Shown piece by piece: positions 7,626 to 16,610 of a stretch of DNA of 64,000 bases. Origin of the DNA: Serratia proteamaculans (GTDB lineage: Bacteria > Pseudomonadota > Gammaproteobacteria > Enterobacterales > Enterobacteriaceae); the NCBI RefSeq assembly GCF_013337185.1, contig NZ_SWDE01000001.1:2127397-2191396 (forward strand), written 5' to 3'. Within the stretch, counting starts at the first letter, position 1. Each line of letters begins with the position of its first letter. The notes under the pieces are model-generated. The model saw only the letters and a program-made list of their open reading frames with translations, was not told the origin of the DNA and ran no database searches. The position numbers and the translations under genes are program-made.

Positions 7626-8725
7626 CCCGCCGAAGCGCGCGTCATGCAACGTTGACGCCGCTCGTCCACCCGCTTGGCAAACCAGGCGGTGGTCAACTTA
7701 CGGGTAATTTTCGGGCTTTCCAGTTGAATGCCCGGCAGCATTTCTCGTGGCAGTTTCTTGCCGGTGGATTTCTCCGCCAGGGCATAAACTCGCTCATACA
7801 GGTCGGTGTCGGCAAACTCCGGCAAATCGCCCTTTTCCAGCGCCCGACGAATCGACGAGTCACTCATATTCAAACGCTTGCCGAGGGTGCGTACCGCCAG
7901 CTCGGTGGTGCCCGGCTTGTCGGTACCGAAGTTAATCAAATCTCCGTCCAGCGCCAGTGGAATGCCCGATGTCCGGCTGACTGCACTCTGGAAGGCCGCG
8001 TTGCGGCTGGCGTACCAACCGGCATTGAAGTCGGCAAAGCGGTAAATCGGTTGGCTGTAGTTGGCCGGATAGCCCAACAGGTGAGCGATACCGAAATACA
8101 TGCCGCCACGGCGGCTGAACACTTCACGGCGGATGGTGCCATCAATCGGGTACGGGTAGCCTTTGGCATGGACTTCGGCGAAGGCAATGCTCACCTGCAT
8201 CGGCCCGGCGGTATGCACCGGATTCAGGCTGCCAAACAGCTTTTGCCCCATCGGCACCGAATTAATCATGTCATCAAAGATATCGCTCAGATCTTTTTCG
8301 GTGCGTACCTTATCGAGCCGCTCGCTGTAGCTCTTGCCGTTCGGTGATTTGATCATCAGAGCGGTATGCACCAGGAAGTTGGGAATATGCAGCTGGTCGG
8401 CGCGGCGGTCGATCTCTTTCCAGGCAATTTTTGGCAGCCCCGGCACCGGCGGGTTAGCCTGGAAGGTCGACTCCTGCTCGGTGACGGCCAGCACCGAACA
8501 CAGGTTCTGGTCGCTGGGTTCAATGCCCTGCGCGGCAAAAGCGGCGGTGATATCGGTAGCCCACCCCTGACGGTCTGCGGTGTTGGCCGGCATTAACCGC
8601 ACCAGCTGGGCTTTGACGTCTGCCGGACGTTGCACCGGCGTAGTGGTCGTGGTTTTGGTGCTACAACCGGCCAGCACCAACAGTGCACCCAGGCTCAATG
8701 GCTTGATAAAATGGCGAATTAGCAT
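7622..8725 (-). CDS. yaiW: YaiW-like DUF1615 outer-membrane lipoprotein
   Basis: A 367-aa lipoprotein with the lipobox VLAGC near residue 21 and a Thr-rich linker after it (STKTTTTTP). The body carries the DUF1615 features as I recall them: NLCSVLAVTEQESTF, GPMQVSIAFAE, RGGMYFGIAHLLGYPA, FADFNAGWYASRNAAFQ. The pattern ESTF...GPMQV...FNAG resembles a lysozyme-like transglycosylase fold, but activity is unproven. E. coli YaiW is a surface-exposed lipoprotein encoded with SbmA and linked to uptake of proline-rich peptides; no sbmA is present here. It is monocistronic and convergent with the GST gene. Confidence 0.8.
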   Translation of the reverse strand: MLIRHFIKPLSLGALLVLAGCSTKTTTTTPVQRPADVKAQLVRLMPANTADRQGWATDITAAFAAQGIEPSDQNLCSVLAVTEQESTFQANPPVPGLPKIAWKEIDRRADQLHIPNFLVHTALMIKSPNGKSYSERLDKVRTEKDLSDIFDDMINSVPMGQKLFGSLNPVHTAGPMQVSIAFAEVHAKGYPYPIDGTIRREVFSRRGGMYFGIAHLLGYPANYSQPIYRFADFNAGWYASRNAAFQSAVSRTSGIPLALDGDLINFGTDKPGTTELAVRTLGKRLNMSDSSIRRALEKGDLPEFADTDLYERVYALAEKSTGKKLPREMLPGIQLESPKITRKLTTAWFAKRVDERRQRCMTRASAG

Positions 8726-8846
8726 CTTTTCCCTGATCTTTTAGCATAAACTGCACTGACGTTAGCCCAGGCTGGGGCCGTGATCCAGTTTAAATATGCC
8801 AATCCTCTCGTACGGCCAGCAGGAAAATCCACTTTGATGATCTCAG

Positions 8847-8896
8847 ACATGTTCAAAGTCACCATAAACATGTATTTTATATGCAACATATAAAAT
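8847..8896. promoter_or_regulatory. Two adjoining palindromes upstream of tehB
   Basis: ACATGTT (8847-8853) and AACATGT (8867-8873) form one perfect inverted repeat. Immediately next to it, ATTTTATATG (8874-8883) and CATATAAAAT (8887-8896) form another with a 3-bp spacer. The second centres 46 bp before the tehB start and looks like a dimeric repressor operator covering the -10 region. Confidence 0.5.
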
Positions 8897-8931
8897 CGTG
8901 ATGCGGCAACGCAGAACCCAAGGAGTGATAG

Positions 8932-9792
8932 ATGAACGAACTGCTTTGTTATAAAACCCTGCCGGAGTGGAACAGCACTACGCTGCCAGAGAGCTTCCAG
9001 CAAAAGCACAACACCCAAAGCGGTACCTGGGCCAAACTCAGGCTGCTGAGCGGCACATTGACCTTCGCGTTGATGACCGAGGAAGGCGAGACCACCGAAA
9101 CCTGGCAGTTCAGCCCCGAGAGTCAACCGCCGTTTATCGAGCCACAACAATGGCATCGCATCGTTTCATTCTCCGATGATATGACCTGCCAACTGGCCTT
9201 CTACTGCTCGCCGGAAGATTACTATCACAAGAAATACCAACTGACGCGTACCCACTCCGAAGTGATTGAGGCCGTCCAGCAGATTGCGCCCGGCAGGACG
9301 CTGGATCTGGGCTGCGGCGGCGGACGCAACTCGCTTTATCTCAACCTGAAAGGCTTTGACGTCACCGCCTGGGACAAACACGGCCCGTCGATCGATAATC
9401 TCAACGGCATCATCGACAGCGAAGGCTTGGCGCACATTCGCGCCAGCGTGCAGGATCTTAATACCCACAGCTTCGACGGCGAATACGACTTTATCCTTTC
9501 TACCGTGGTGTTGATGTTCCTCAACCCGGCGCAGATCCCGCGGCTGGTGAAAAACATGCAGGATAGCACCGTCAACGGCGGCTACAACCTGATCGTCGCG
9601 GCGATGGATACCCCGGATTATCCTTGCAGCCTGCCCTTCCCATTCACTTTTAAACCGGGTGAGTTGAAAGACTATTACGCCGGCTGGGAAGTGCTTAAGT
9701 ACAACGAGGACGTTGGCCAACTACACAAAACCGATGCCGCCGGTAATCGCATTTCACTGCGTTTCGCCACGCTGCTGGCACGTAAGCCATAA
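8932..9792 (+). CDS. tehB: Tellurite/thiopurine-type SAM methyltransferase TehB (long form)
   Basis: TehB detoxifies tellurite by S-adenosylmethionine-dependent methylation in the cytosol. The 286-aa protein has an N-terminal beta-rich domain of about 85 residues ([23 protein letters not shown] ... [12 protein letters not shown]), then a Rossmann methyltransferase domain with motif [15 protein letters not shown] and motif post-I VTAWDKH. This long form matches Haemophilus-type TehB rather than the 197-aa E. coli protein that lacks the N-terminal domain. The ribosome site is AAGGAGTGATAG. No tehA is adjacent. Palindromes just upstream suggest a dedicated repressor. Confidence 0.92.
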   Translation: MNELLCYKTLPEWNSTTLPESFQQKHNTQSGTWAKLRLLSGTLTFALMTEEGETTETWQFSPESQPPFIEPQQWHRIVSFSDDMTCQLAFYCSPEDYYHKKYQLTRTHSEVIEAVQQIAPGRTLDLGCGGGRNSLYLNLKGFDVTAWDKHGPSIDNLNGIIDSEGLAHIRASVQDLNTHSFDGEYDFILSTVVLMFLNPAQIPRLVKNMQDSTVNGGYNLIVAAMDTPDYPCSLPFPFTFKPGELKDYYAGWEVLKYNEDVGQLHKTDAAGNRISLRFATLLARKP

Positions 9793-9945
9793 CCCCTGTC
9801 TGCCCGCGCGCAACTAATGGCGAAATACGGCAATCAACATGAAGTTTATTACGTTGCCAACCCGCCCCTGCGGCGTTAGGATCGCGCCCGGCTACGGGTG
9901 TAGCCAGTGTTATTGGCTGTCAGTTCCGCGCATGGAGAGGTTATT

Positions 9946-10584
9946 GTGTTAGAAAGTTTTGGCGTCCTGAATCTTTGGACCTATCTGGCCGGGGTGATTT
10001 TTATCATCATCCTGCCGGGCCCGAATACGTTGTATGTGTTGAAAACCGGCGTAACACGAGGTGTACGGGCCGGCTATACCGCCGCGCTGGGCGTGTTTAT
10101 CGGTGATGCAATCCTGATTTTCTGCGCCTATATTGGCGTGGCTTCGCTGATCCGCACCACGCCGTTTCTGTTTACCCTGGTGCGTTTTCTCGGCGCGATC
10201 TACCTGCTGTTCCTGGGTGCCAAAATTCTCTACGCCACCTTTATCCAGAAAAATGCCGAGCAGCATCAACAGATTGAAGGTAGCCACAGCATTCTGCGCA
10301 AATCACTGACGCTCAGCCTGACCAATCCGAAAGCGATCCTGTTTTATGTGTCGTTCTTCGTGCAGTTTATCGACTTCGACTATGCCCACACCGGCCTGTC
10401 GTTCACCATTCTGGCGTTGATCCTTGAATCGGTCAGTTTTCTCTATATGACCACGCTGATTTTCTCCGGCGCGATGCTGGCGCACTTCTTTAACCACAAG
10501 AAAGGCCTGGCAAAACTGGGCAATGGCCTGATTGGCCTGCTGTTCCTCGGCTTCGCCACCCGCCTGGCAACCCTCAGTTCCTGA
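9946..10584 (+). CDS. leuE: Leucine exporter LeuE (LysE/RhtB family)
   Basis: An inner-membrane amino-acid exporter of 212 aa with six predicted hydrophobic segments. The family signature [17 protein letters not shown] follows the first helix, and the middle of the protein has [18 protein letters not shown], both very close to E. coli LeuE. A GTG start at 9946 is chosen because GGAGAGG lies 5 bp upstream and translation then begins [16 protein letters not shown], like the E. coli start; an upstream in-frame start at 9907 lacks such a site. It is monocistronic with a hairpin downstream. Leucine and related amino acids are the expected substrates, probably under Lrp control, which was not visible. 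Confidence 0.92.
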   Translation: MLESFGVLNLWTYLAGVIFIIILPGPNTLYVLKTGVTRGVRAGYTAALGVFIGDAILIFCAYIGVASLIRTTPFLFTLVRFLGAIYLLFLGAKILYATFIQKNAEQHQQIEGSHSILRKSLTLSLTNPKAILFYVSFFVQFIDFDYAHTGLSFTILALILESVSFLYMTTLIFSGAMLAHFFNHKKGLAKLGNGLIGLLFLGFATRLATLSS

Positions 10585-10594
10585 TCCTGCCGAT

Positions 10595-10619
10595 TAACGG
10601 CTGACTCTCTCAGCCGTTA
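10595..10619 (+). terminator. Hairpin downstream of leuE
   Basis: Perfect 10-bp inverted repeat TAACGGCTGA (10595-10604) and TCAGCCGTTA (10610-10619) with loop CTCTC, just after the leuE stop. There is no strong T-run, so termination may be weak. Confidence 0.55.
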
Positions 10620-10647
10620 TGTCACGCAGGGCAAACCGATTGTCAGG

Positions 10648-10716
10648 CAGACAAAAGTCGTCCCTCTGTGCCTGCTGTAGACTTTTAAGGTTAACGATAG
10701 CGACCTTTTTTGTCTG
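10648..10716. promoter_or_regulatory. Spaced inverted repeat upstream of feaB
   Basis: CAGACAAAA (10648-10656) and TTTTGTCTG (10708-10716) are perfect 9-bp inverted copies flanking the presumed feaB promoter; the second is immediately before the AGGAGGG ribosome site. They may be FeaR-binding half-sites; no direct evidence. Confidence 0.35.
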
Positions 10717-10728
10717 ACAGGAGGGCGT

Positions 10729-12228
10729 ATGCCTGACAATACCCTAGCAGTGATGGACAGCGTTTCGCGTTTTCTCGATCGTCATCATGGGCTGTATATT
10801 GACGGCCAATGGTGCGAGTCCCATGCCGAAGATCGGTTGGCGGTATATAACCCCGCTAACGGAAAACAAATTTCCTCCACCGCCAATGCCAATGCACAGG
10901 ACGTCGCGCGTGCCGTGCAATCGGCACATCAGGCTTTCACCTCCGGAGTCTGGGCCCAACGTTTACCTGCCGAGCGCGAGCGCATTCTACTGCGCTATGC
11001 CGACCTGCTTGAACAACACACCGAAGAGCTGGCCCAGTTGGAAACACTGGAACAGGGCAAATCGATCAATATTGCCCGCATGTTCGAGGTTGGCTGCACG
11101 CTGAACTGGATGCGCTACACCGCCGGGCTGACCACCAAAATCACCGGCCAGACGCTGGACGTGTCGATCCCAATGCCGCCGGGTGCCAAATATCAGGTGT
11201 ATACCCGTAAAGAGCCAATTGGCGTGGTGGCCGGTATCGTGCCGTGGAACTTCCCGCTGATGATCGGCATGTGGAAGGTGATGCCGGCGTTGGCGGCGGG
11301 TTGCTCTATCGTTATCAAACCCTCTGAAACCACCCCACTCACCCTGCTGCGCATGGCTGAACTGGCCACCGAAGCCGGTATACCGCCGGGCGTATTTAAC
11401 GTGGTGACCGGCAAAGGCACCGGCTGTGGCAAGGCACTGACCGAACACCCGTTGATCGCCAAAGTGAGCTTTACCGGTTCCACACCGGTGGGTAAAGGCA
11501 TCGCGCGCGCGGCGGCGGATCGCCTGACCCGCGTCACGCTGGAACTGGGCGGTAAAAACCCGGCCATCGTGCTGAAAGACGCCGATCAACAGCAGGTTAT
11601 CGAAGGCCTGATGGCGGGCAGCTTCCTCAATCAGGGCCAGGTGTGCGCAGCCAGTTCGCGGATTTATATTGAAGCACCGATCTACGACAGCCTGGTCGCC
11701 GGGTTCGAGCAGGCGGTGAAGTCTCTGACCGTCGGGCCGGGCATGGATGCCAACGCGCAGATCAACCCGCTGGTCTCCAGCGATCACCGTAATAAAGTCG
11801 CGGCCTATCTGGACGACGCCAGATCCAAGCATGCGGAACTGATCAGCGGCGCAGCCGGGCCGGACTCGCAAGGGTTCTATATTCCGCCGACGCTGGTGAT
11901 AAACCCGGATGATAAGTTGAATCTGGCACGCGAAGAAGTGTTTGGCCCGGTGGTAAATCTGATCCGGGTGGCGGACGCCGAAGAAGCGCTGAGCAAAGCC
12001 AACGATACCGATTACGGCCTGACCGCCAGCCTGTGGACCACCAGCCTGCAGGCAGCAATGGCTTATACACCGCGCATTCAGGCCGGTACGGTCTGGGTCA
12101 ACACCCATACCTTGATCGACGCCAACATGCCTTTTGGCGGCTTTAAACAATCGGGTAGCGGCCGCGACTTCGGCCCGGACTGGCTGGATGCCTATACCGA
12201 ATCCAAATCGGTGTGCATTCGTTACTAA
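10729..12228 (+). CDS. feaB: Phenylacetaldehyde dehydrogenase FeaB
   Basis: NAD-dependent aldehyde dehydrogenase of 499 aa that oxidises phenylacetaldehyde to phenylacetate in the cytosol. The ALDH core is complete: VPWNFPLM with oxyanion-hole Asn174, KPSETTPL, the glycine-rich NAD loop [10 protein letters not shown], general base Glu272 (LELGGKNPA), and catalytic Cys306 ([11 protein letters not shown]). The family's C-terminal EEVFGPV and [13 protein letters not shown] are present. It is extremely close to E. coli FeaB along its length ([27 protein letters not shown]). The convergent downstream gene is feaR, its usual regulator. No tynA amine oxidase is in the window, so the aldehyde may instead come from IpdC acting on phenylpyruvate. 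Confidence 0.93.
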   Translation: MPDNTLAVMDSVSRFLDRHHGLYIDGQWCESHAEDRLAVYNPANGKQISSTANANAQDVARAVQSAHQAFTSGVWAQRLPAERERILLRYADLLEQHTEELAQLETLEQGKSINIARMFEVGCTLNWMRYTAGLTTKITGQTLDVSIPMPPGAKYQVYTRKEPIGVVAGIVPWNFPLMIGMWKVMPALAAGCSIVIKPSETTPLTLLRMAELATEAGIPPGVFNVVTGKGTGCGKALTEHPLIAKVSFTGSTPVGKGIARAAADRLTRVTLELGGKNPAIVLKDADQQQVIEGLMAGSFLNQGQVCAASSRIYIEAPIYDSLVAGFEQAVKSLTVGPGMDANAQINPLVSSDHRNKVAAYLDDARSKHAELISGAAGPDSQGFYIPPTLVINPDDKLNLAREEVFGPVVNLIRVADAEEALSKANDTDYGLTASLWTTSLQAAMAYTPRIQAGTVWVNTHTLIDANMPFGGFKQSGSGRDFGPDWLDAYTESKSVCIRY

Positions 12229-12242
12229 AGAGCGCCTTAATC

Positions 12243-12272
12243 ATCAATAGCGCCGCAGATGGCGCTATTGAT
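12243..12272. terminator. Bidirectional terminator between feaB and feaR
   Basis: Perfect 12-bp inverted repeat ATCAATAGCGCC (12243-12254) and GGCGCTATTGAT (12261-12272) with loop GCAGAT. It overlaps the feaR stop codon and follows the feaB stop by 14 bp. Confidence 0.75.
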
Positions 12273-13173
12273 ACTGCTTGCGATATTCGCTCGGTGAAAC
12301 GCCAAAGCGACTTTTGAAGGCGGTGGAAAAGTGACTGTGATCGCTAAAACCCCAGTCATAACCGATAGTGGCCAGTTTCTGTCGCTCCGGCGCACTGCGT
12401 AACGCCTGCGCGCACAAATCCAGACGGCGGTGCTTGATATATTGCGCCACCACCAGCCCCTGACGAGCAAACATCCGATACAGACTACGCACCGAAACCC
12501 CAAGCTCATCGGCGATCCACTCCGGCCGCAACTGCGGCGACTGAATATGCGTATCGATAAACGCCAGCGTACGGCTGAAGCTGCGCGGAGGGCTCTCTTC
12601 CCCCACCACGCGATCGACCAGCGCCGGGCGCAACAGCGTCGCAACCGCGTTCAGGATCGCCTCACTCTCTGGAGCGCTCATCTGTGAGTCCTGCATACAC
12701 CCCAGCACCAGTTGCCGGCTAAGGCGCACCACGCTGCTTTGCGCATCCAGCCTTCGGACGCACTGTACATCGGACGCAGACTGCTCAAGATAGCTGCGCG
12801 GCATCAGCAATGAAATTTGGCGGGAGTCTTGTTGAAAGGTAAAGCTGCTGGTACGCGAAGCGTCGATTAGCGTGACGTCACCGGCGGACAACACCGCCTG
12901 CCGACCGCCCTGCTCCATCAATGAACTGCCACGTAGCTGAAACACCGTGAAAAAGTGCGAGCCGTCGCTGCGGGCAATTTCCTGTTGGGTACGATACAGC
13001 CGGGTCTGGGCGGCATCCACCACGCTCAGGCGCAACGCATGGGCACGAAACTCCTGCATCGCACCGCTAAAGCCTGGCCCCAAGGTCCTGGCGCAAAACC
13101 GGCCGCAGGCGGAATTGATTTTCGCCAACCACTCCTCGAAACCGGCCTCCCTGACCTGTGCGGAAATTGCCAT
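12265..13173 (-). CDS. feaR: AraC-family regulator FeaR
   Basis: A 302-aa activator. The N-terminal half is the AraC-binding-domain-like sensor (QEIARSDGSHFFTVFQLRGSSLMEQ, SAGDVTLIDASRTSSF). The C-terminal 100 residues carry two helix-turn-helix motifs (EWIADELGVSVRSLYRMFARQGLVVAQYI and IGYDWGFSDHSHFSTAFKSRFGVSPSEYR). The sequence is close to E. coli FeaR, which activates feaB and tynA in response to aromatic amines or aldehydes. It is convergent with feaB and shares its terminator. The ATG follows GGAAGAGG. The effector sensed here is not proven; with tynA absent it may respond to phenylacetaldehyde itself. Confidence 0.88.
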   Translation of the reverse strand: MAISAQVREAGFEEWLAKINSACGRFCARTLGPGFSGAMQEFRAHALRLSVVDAAQTRLYRTQQEIARSDGSHFFTVFQLRGSSLMEQGGRQAVLSAGDVTLIDASRTSSFTFQQDSRQISLLMPRSYLEQSASDVQCVRRLDAQSSVVRLSRQLVLGCMQDSQMSAPESEAILNAVATLLRPALVDRVVGEESPPRSFSRTLAFIDTHIQSPQLRPEWIADELGVSVRSLYRMFARQGLVVAQYIKHRRLDLCAQALRSAPERQKLATIGYDWGFSDHSHFSTAFKSRFGVSPSEYRKQYQ

Positions 13174-13297
13174 GCTTTACCTCTTCCAACATCAGCGATG
13201 AACAGAAAATCAACATAACAACCCGATAACATACAAGCAATGCCGGAACCGGGATCTGGCGCCGAGATCACAGATTGCGTCTTGCGCCACCCGACAT

Positions 13298-13324
13298 AAA
13301 AAACCCGGCCGTAGCCGGGTTTTT
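13298..13324. terminator. Terminator between feaR promoter and tail-spike gene
   Basis: ACCCGGC (13303-13309) and GCCGGGT (13314-13320) with loop CGTA, flanked by A- and T-runs on both sides, making it able to work in both directions. It lies just past the tail-spike stop. Confidence 0.8.
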
Positions 13325-13337
13325 CATATAAACAGGA

Positions 13338-15185
13338 TCACAAAACGTTAAAGTTGATATTACCGATATATAACGACTCACCGGCTGGCAAGTTGGTCAG
13401 GTTGATATAGAACAACAGCCATTGCTGGCTACCGTCGGCAATATTACGCGGCGCTTGCCCGCTGCCTACGTTGAAATCGCTGGCGTTACCAAACATGTTG
13501 ATCGCCGTCGTTGGTGTAGTGGTCACATTGACCGTACCGAAGTTCCAGGTGTCCTTAACGTTGGAGAAATAATAGCCGACTGGTGCTGTCACACTGCGGA
13601 TCCCTTCGCCGGAAAAGGCATAACCGGCAGTGGTAGCAAACTCCACCGACCCCATCACCTGCACTTGGCAATAAGGTACCTTGCCCTCCCCCATCGCCAT
13701 CGGGATAGCAATCCGTTGGCTGCCGGTAGTCGCGGCCGTTTTCCTGATCTCAATGACCTTACCGGTAAAAGCAGACCCGGCAGGGGGATAAACGGTTTGC
13801 ACCAGATAATTGGCTGCGGTAAATGCGTAACCGAACACAGTGGCCAAATAAGAGGTTACCTGCTCAGCCGTTTGCAGCTTCAGCATTTTATTGTTTTTTG
13901 AGGTGAGAGGCTGTAACACCGGGCATTGGTTCTGATTAACCATAAAACATCCCTGGGTTCTTAACTGCCCCTCCCCGGATAACAAACTGTTGTGCCCGAA
14001 GGTGTTCTCAAACTCACAGTCCTGCAGGATCACCTTGCTGTGATATTGTTGAGCATCAAAGTAGGAAGGCGCGGTGATGGCTACATTGGTGGTACCGTAG
14101 AACTTGGTGCCCACGGCGGTAAAACTGCCGGTACCCGTGATCACCACCCGGCTGTTGGTAATATCACTGTTAATCTCCATATGGCCGCCAAGCATGCTTA
14201 CCCGCGCGTTTTTAATCATAAAACCAAACTTTTGATAATCGACAGAGCAGTCGACGAAGTTATGCGCGCCACCTTCCAGGTTCAGAACCCCTCCATTAGC
14301 AAAGGTGCAATTGGTATAGCTGAGATTCTCTCCGGCGTCGGCGATACCCGCCGGGTAATAAACATCCCCACCTGAGTTTTGCGAAAAATAGCAGTCATAG
14401 AAACGGATCAAATAAGCGCGTGCACCGTATCTGACCGCTGGAGCCGTATGGAAATGGTAGAATTTTGCCTCGCGGACAACGCATCGGCAAAAACGGAAAT
14501 CCCCCGCGACACCTTCACCTTCAAACAGCATCCCTGTCACACCCAGGTTAATGGTGCTGCTGTCGATACGGTTTGGACTGCATGAATACATTTCCAGTTT
14601 TTCTAGCGTGCATTCAATGGTCGGCCGATTTTTTTCGTTGTACAACTGCAACAGGGCTTTCGGGTTGTTCACATCCTGGTTAAAACCTTCGTTGGCAAAG
14701 ATAGCGCCACCGTTAGCGTACAAATTAATGCGCGTGTTCCAAATAACGGTAGAGCCGAAACCATATTGACGATTACCTTTAAAGCGCACGCCTGCCGGTT
14801 TGGGAGTCCAGTTGATATAGGTGCCACCCGGTGCTGTGCCCGCAGTACCAACCAGCCAAGCCAACATGCTGCTAAATGCCGGGGCGCTGTCATAACCATC
14901 GTTTACAAAGTTACCGGATTTATTACGGTAAAACGGTCGGGCTCCCCACCACTCAGGATCGACGCAGTCTTCAAAAACTCGCTCCCAAATAACATTGTTG
15001 GCGTCTTTAATCAGCATTACACCGTCGACATCCCAACGATCTACCGTCGGACTGGTGACTTGCTTGATAAACCGGCCACCGGTATAGCTGTCCGTTACAA
15101 CAATTTCTTCGGTATTGCTGGTGTTTAACGCGACGTCATTCAGAGTTGCAACATAGTAAATGGTGCTTGATGAAGGTAATGGCAT
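13338..15185 (-). CDS. Orphan phage tail-spike-like right-handed beta-helix protein
   Basis: A 615-aa protein resembling phage tail spikes or capsule depolymerases. A short N-terminal head (TIYYVATLNDVALN, VDRWDVDGVMLIKD) leads to VFEDCVDPEWWGARP, the linker found before many tail-spike beta-helices, and a long repetitive beta-helix (residues about 100-440; repeats such as YTNCTFANGGVLNLEGGAHNF, VILQDCEFENTFG). The C-terminal 170 residues look like a beta-sandwich or carbohydrate module (WLLFYINLTNLPAGESLYIGNINFNVL). The ATG at 15185 is preferred (GGAG 6 bp upstream) over one at 15218. No phage structural, lysis or integrase genes are nearby. It might be a domesticated depolymerase; the catalytic residues and substrate are not recognised. 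No signal peptide is seen. Confidence 0.7.
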   Translation of the reverse strand: MPLPSSSTIYYVATLNDVALNTSNTEEIVVTDSYTGGRFIKQVTSPTVDRWDVDGVMLIKDANNVIWERVFEDCVDPEWWGARPFYRNKSGNFVNDGYDSAPAFSSMLAWLVGTAGTAPGGTYINWTPKPAGVRFKGNRQYGFGSTVIWNTRINLYANGGAIFANEGFNQDVNNPKALLQLYNEKNRPTIECTLEKLEMYSCSPNRIDSSTINLGVTGMLFEGEGVAGDFRFCRCVVREAKFYHFHTAPAVRYGARAYLIRFYDCYFSQNSGGDVYYPAGIADAGENLSYTNCTFANGGVLNLEGGAHNFVDCSVDYQKFGFMIKNARVSMLGGHMEINSDITNSRVVITGTGSFTAVGTKFYGTTNVAITAPSYFDAQQYHSKVILQDCEFENTFGHNSLLSGEGQLRTQGCFMVNQNQCPVLQPLTSKNNKMLKLQTAEQVTSYLATVFGYAFTAANYLVQTVYPPAGSAFTGKVIEIRKTAATTGSQRIAIPMAMGEGKVPYCQVQVMGSVEFATTAGYAFSGEGIRSVTAPVGYYFSNVKDTWNFGTVNVTTTPTTAINMFGNASDFNVGSGQAPRNIADGSQQWLLFYINLTNLPAGESLYIGNINFNVL

Positions 15186-15328
15186 AGAGGGCTCCAGGAT
15201 GTCAGTAGCAGAAGTCATTTAACGCCTGCGAAGGAGTCACAACTATATCGACGACAACAAGGTGGGGTTAGCGTAGCGCGTCCACTGCTAGCTGGCACAA
15301 CAATCGAGAAAAAAACAAAGAATAAGGC

Positions 15329-15345
15329 ACAGGGGAAGCCCCTGT
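15329..15345 (-). terminator. Terminator downstream of the dsbA-like gene
   Basis: ACAGGGG (15329-15335) and CCCCTGT (15339-15345) around a 3-nt loop; read on the minus strand it is followed by a T-rich tract (CTTTGTTTTTTTC). Confidence 0.7.
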
Positions 15346-15356
15346 ACCCGCAGAAA

Positions 15357-15998
15357 TTAAGGCTGGGTGGTCAGTAGATAGCGGACTACGGCTGCGTACT
15401 CTTTGGCGTAGCCGTCAACGCTTTGGCTCGCCATTCCGGCATTGTCGATCTTGTACTTGCCGGAAACATAGAACGATGGCGTGGCGCGCACGTCCAGCGC
15501 TTTGACCGCTTCATTCTGTTTGGCGATCATGCCCTTCACCAGCAGGCTGTGACGCGCATTTTCATAGGTGGCGGCATCAACACCGGCAGCGGCAAACACC
15601 CGCTGAATATCCTGTTCATTGTTGATGGCACGCTTCTTTTGCAGCTCGTCGAACAGCATGCCTTCGATTTTGTCCTCAATGCCCATCACCATCGCCACCG
15701 ACCAGGCTTCGGTCAGTTCGTTACCCAGCTTGCCCATCAGGCCAACGTGGTATTTGGTCAGTTTGGTGCCCTCAGGCAAGGCCTGGCTGACGGTGCTGCC
15801 CACATGGTAAGTCTCGGCAAACTGAAAGCACGGGCCGCAATAAAAGGAGAAAAACTCCACCACCGCAGGGGCGGAGGCGACCGGTTTATCCAGGCGGGTA
15901 TATTGCTCGCCTGCGCGGTAATCTGCCGCGCCAGCGACAGCAGGAAGCAGTAACACCAGTAACGCACCGGCAAACAGCCGATTGATTTTAGCCAACAT
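15357..15998 (-). CDS. DsbA-like periplasmic thiol:disulfide oxidoreductase with CGPC active site
   Basis: A 213-aa periplasmic protein with a signal peptide (cleavage near GAADY) and close overall similarity to DsbA (YTRLDKPVASAPAVVEFFSFYCGPCFQF, TKYHVGLMGKLGNELTEAWSVAM). Two active-site features differ from classical DsbA. The dithiol motif is CGPC, as in thioredoxin, instead of CPHC. The residue before the cis-proline is Thr (VRATPSFYV), as in DsbC/DsbG, instead of Val. Such changes are expected to alter redox potential and partner choice. It is monocistronic, so it is probably a second DsbA paralogue with a specialised client; the main dsbA should lie elsewhere. The oxidase-versus-reductase role is undetermined. 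Confidence 0.85.
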   Translation of the reverse strand: MLAKINRLFAGALLVLLLPAVAGAADYRAGEQYTRLDKPVASAPAVVEFFSFYCGPCFQFAETYHVGSTVSQALPEGTKLTKYHVGLMGKLGNELTEAWSVAMVMGIEDKIEGMLFDELQKKRAINNEQDIQRVFAAAGVDAATYENARHSLLVKGMIAKQNEAVKALDVRATPSFYVSGKYKIDNAGMASQSVDGYAKEYAAVVRYLLTTQP

Positions 15999-16219
15999 AA
16001 ATACTCCAATTCAGATGAGAACATTGTCCCTAACGCCGGTGTTTATAATCAAATTACTGGCTTAAGGCCAGGCTTTATTACCTTATGTTTATGTGGGATT
16101 GACCCATATCAAAGGCGTGGGCCAGGCACCCGGTGGTTTTCTCTGACTCAGGCACTATGCTTAAAAGAAGGCGTTGACCGGTGCGTAGCGGCACCAGGAA
16201 ATCGGATACCGAGGTTAAA

Positions 16220-16468
16220 ATGACACCGATTAATAAAAACATTGGCGAATACGACTTCACTGCGCAAAAGAGAGCGGGCATCATCACCGGCACTATCAGC
16301 GGTGAATTCCCGGACAGCGATGCCAGCCTTCCCCTGCTGCCCTTTTCCGGTAGCTTTAGCGCCCCTTCCGTGGCAGAAGCCATCGCAGAGATTAAACGCA
16401 AGTTTCCCCATATAGAGCCGGCCATTATCGATTTATTACGCGATGAATTGCTCAGGGCGGGATATTAA
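16220..16468 (+). CDS. Small protein of unknown function, 82 aa
   Basis: The start at 16220 follows GAGG by 5 bp and gives MTPINKNIGEYDF. The protein is soluble, with a conserved-looking centre (SLPLLPFSGSFSAPSVAEAIAEIKRKFPHIEPAIIDLLRDELLRAG). The C-terminal half is helical and amphipathic. No signal peptide, no cysteine. I do not recognise the family. It has its own start 220 bp from the divergent dsbA-like gene. Confidence 0.5.
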   Translation: MTPINKNIGEYDFTAQKRAGIITGTISGEFPDSDASLPLLPFSGSFSAPSVAEAIAEIKRKFPHIEPAIIDLLRDELLRAGY

Positions 16469-16610
16469 CCCGCCCCATCTCAAAGGCTCGCCCCGATTAG
16501 AATATTCTTACTTACAGAACCTTTTCGGTTTGCCTACTGTTTCCATATTGCTAACACCTGCGGCGGAAGATGATACTGGCTCTCTCAATTTAGATGTCAG
16601 GGATTATATT

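Noticed and set aside
10987..12150. Long minus-strand open frame opposite feaB
   Set aside because: Antisense shadow; feaB has full ALDH motifs and a ribosome site.
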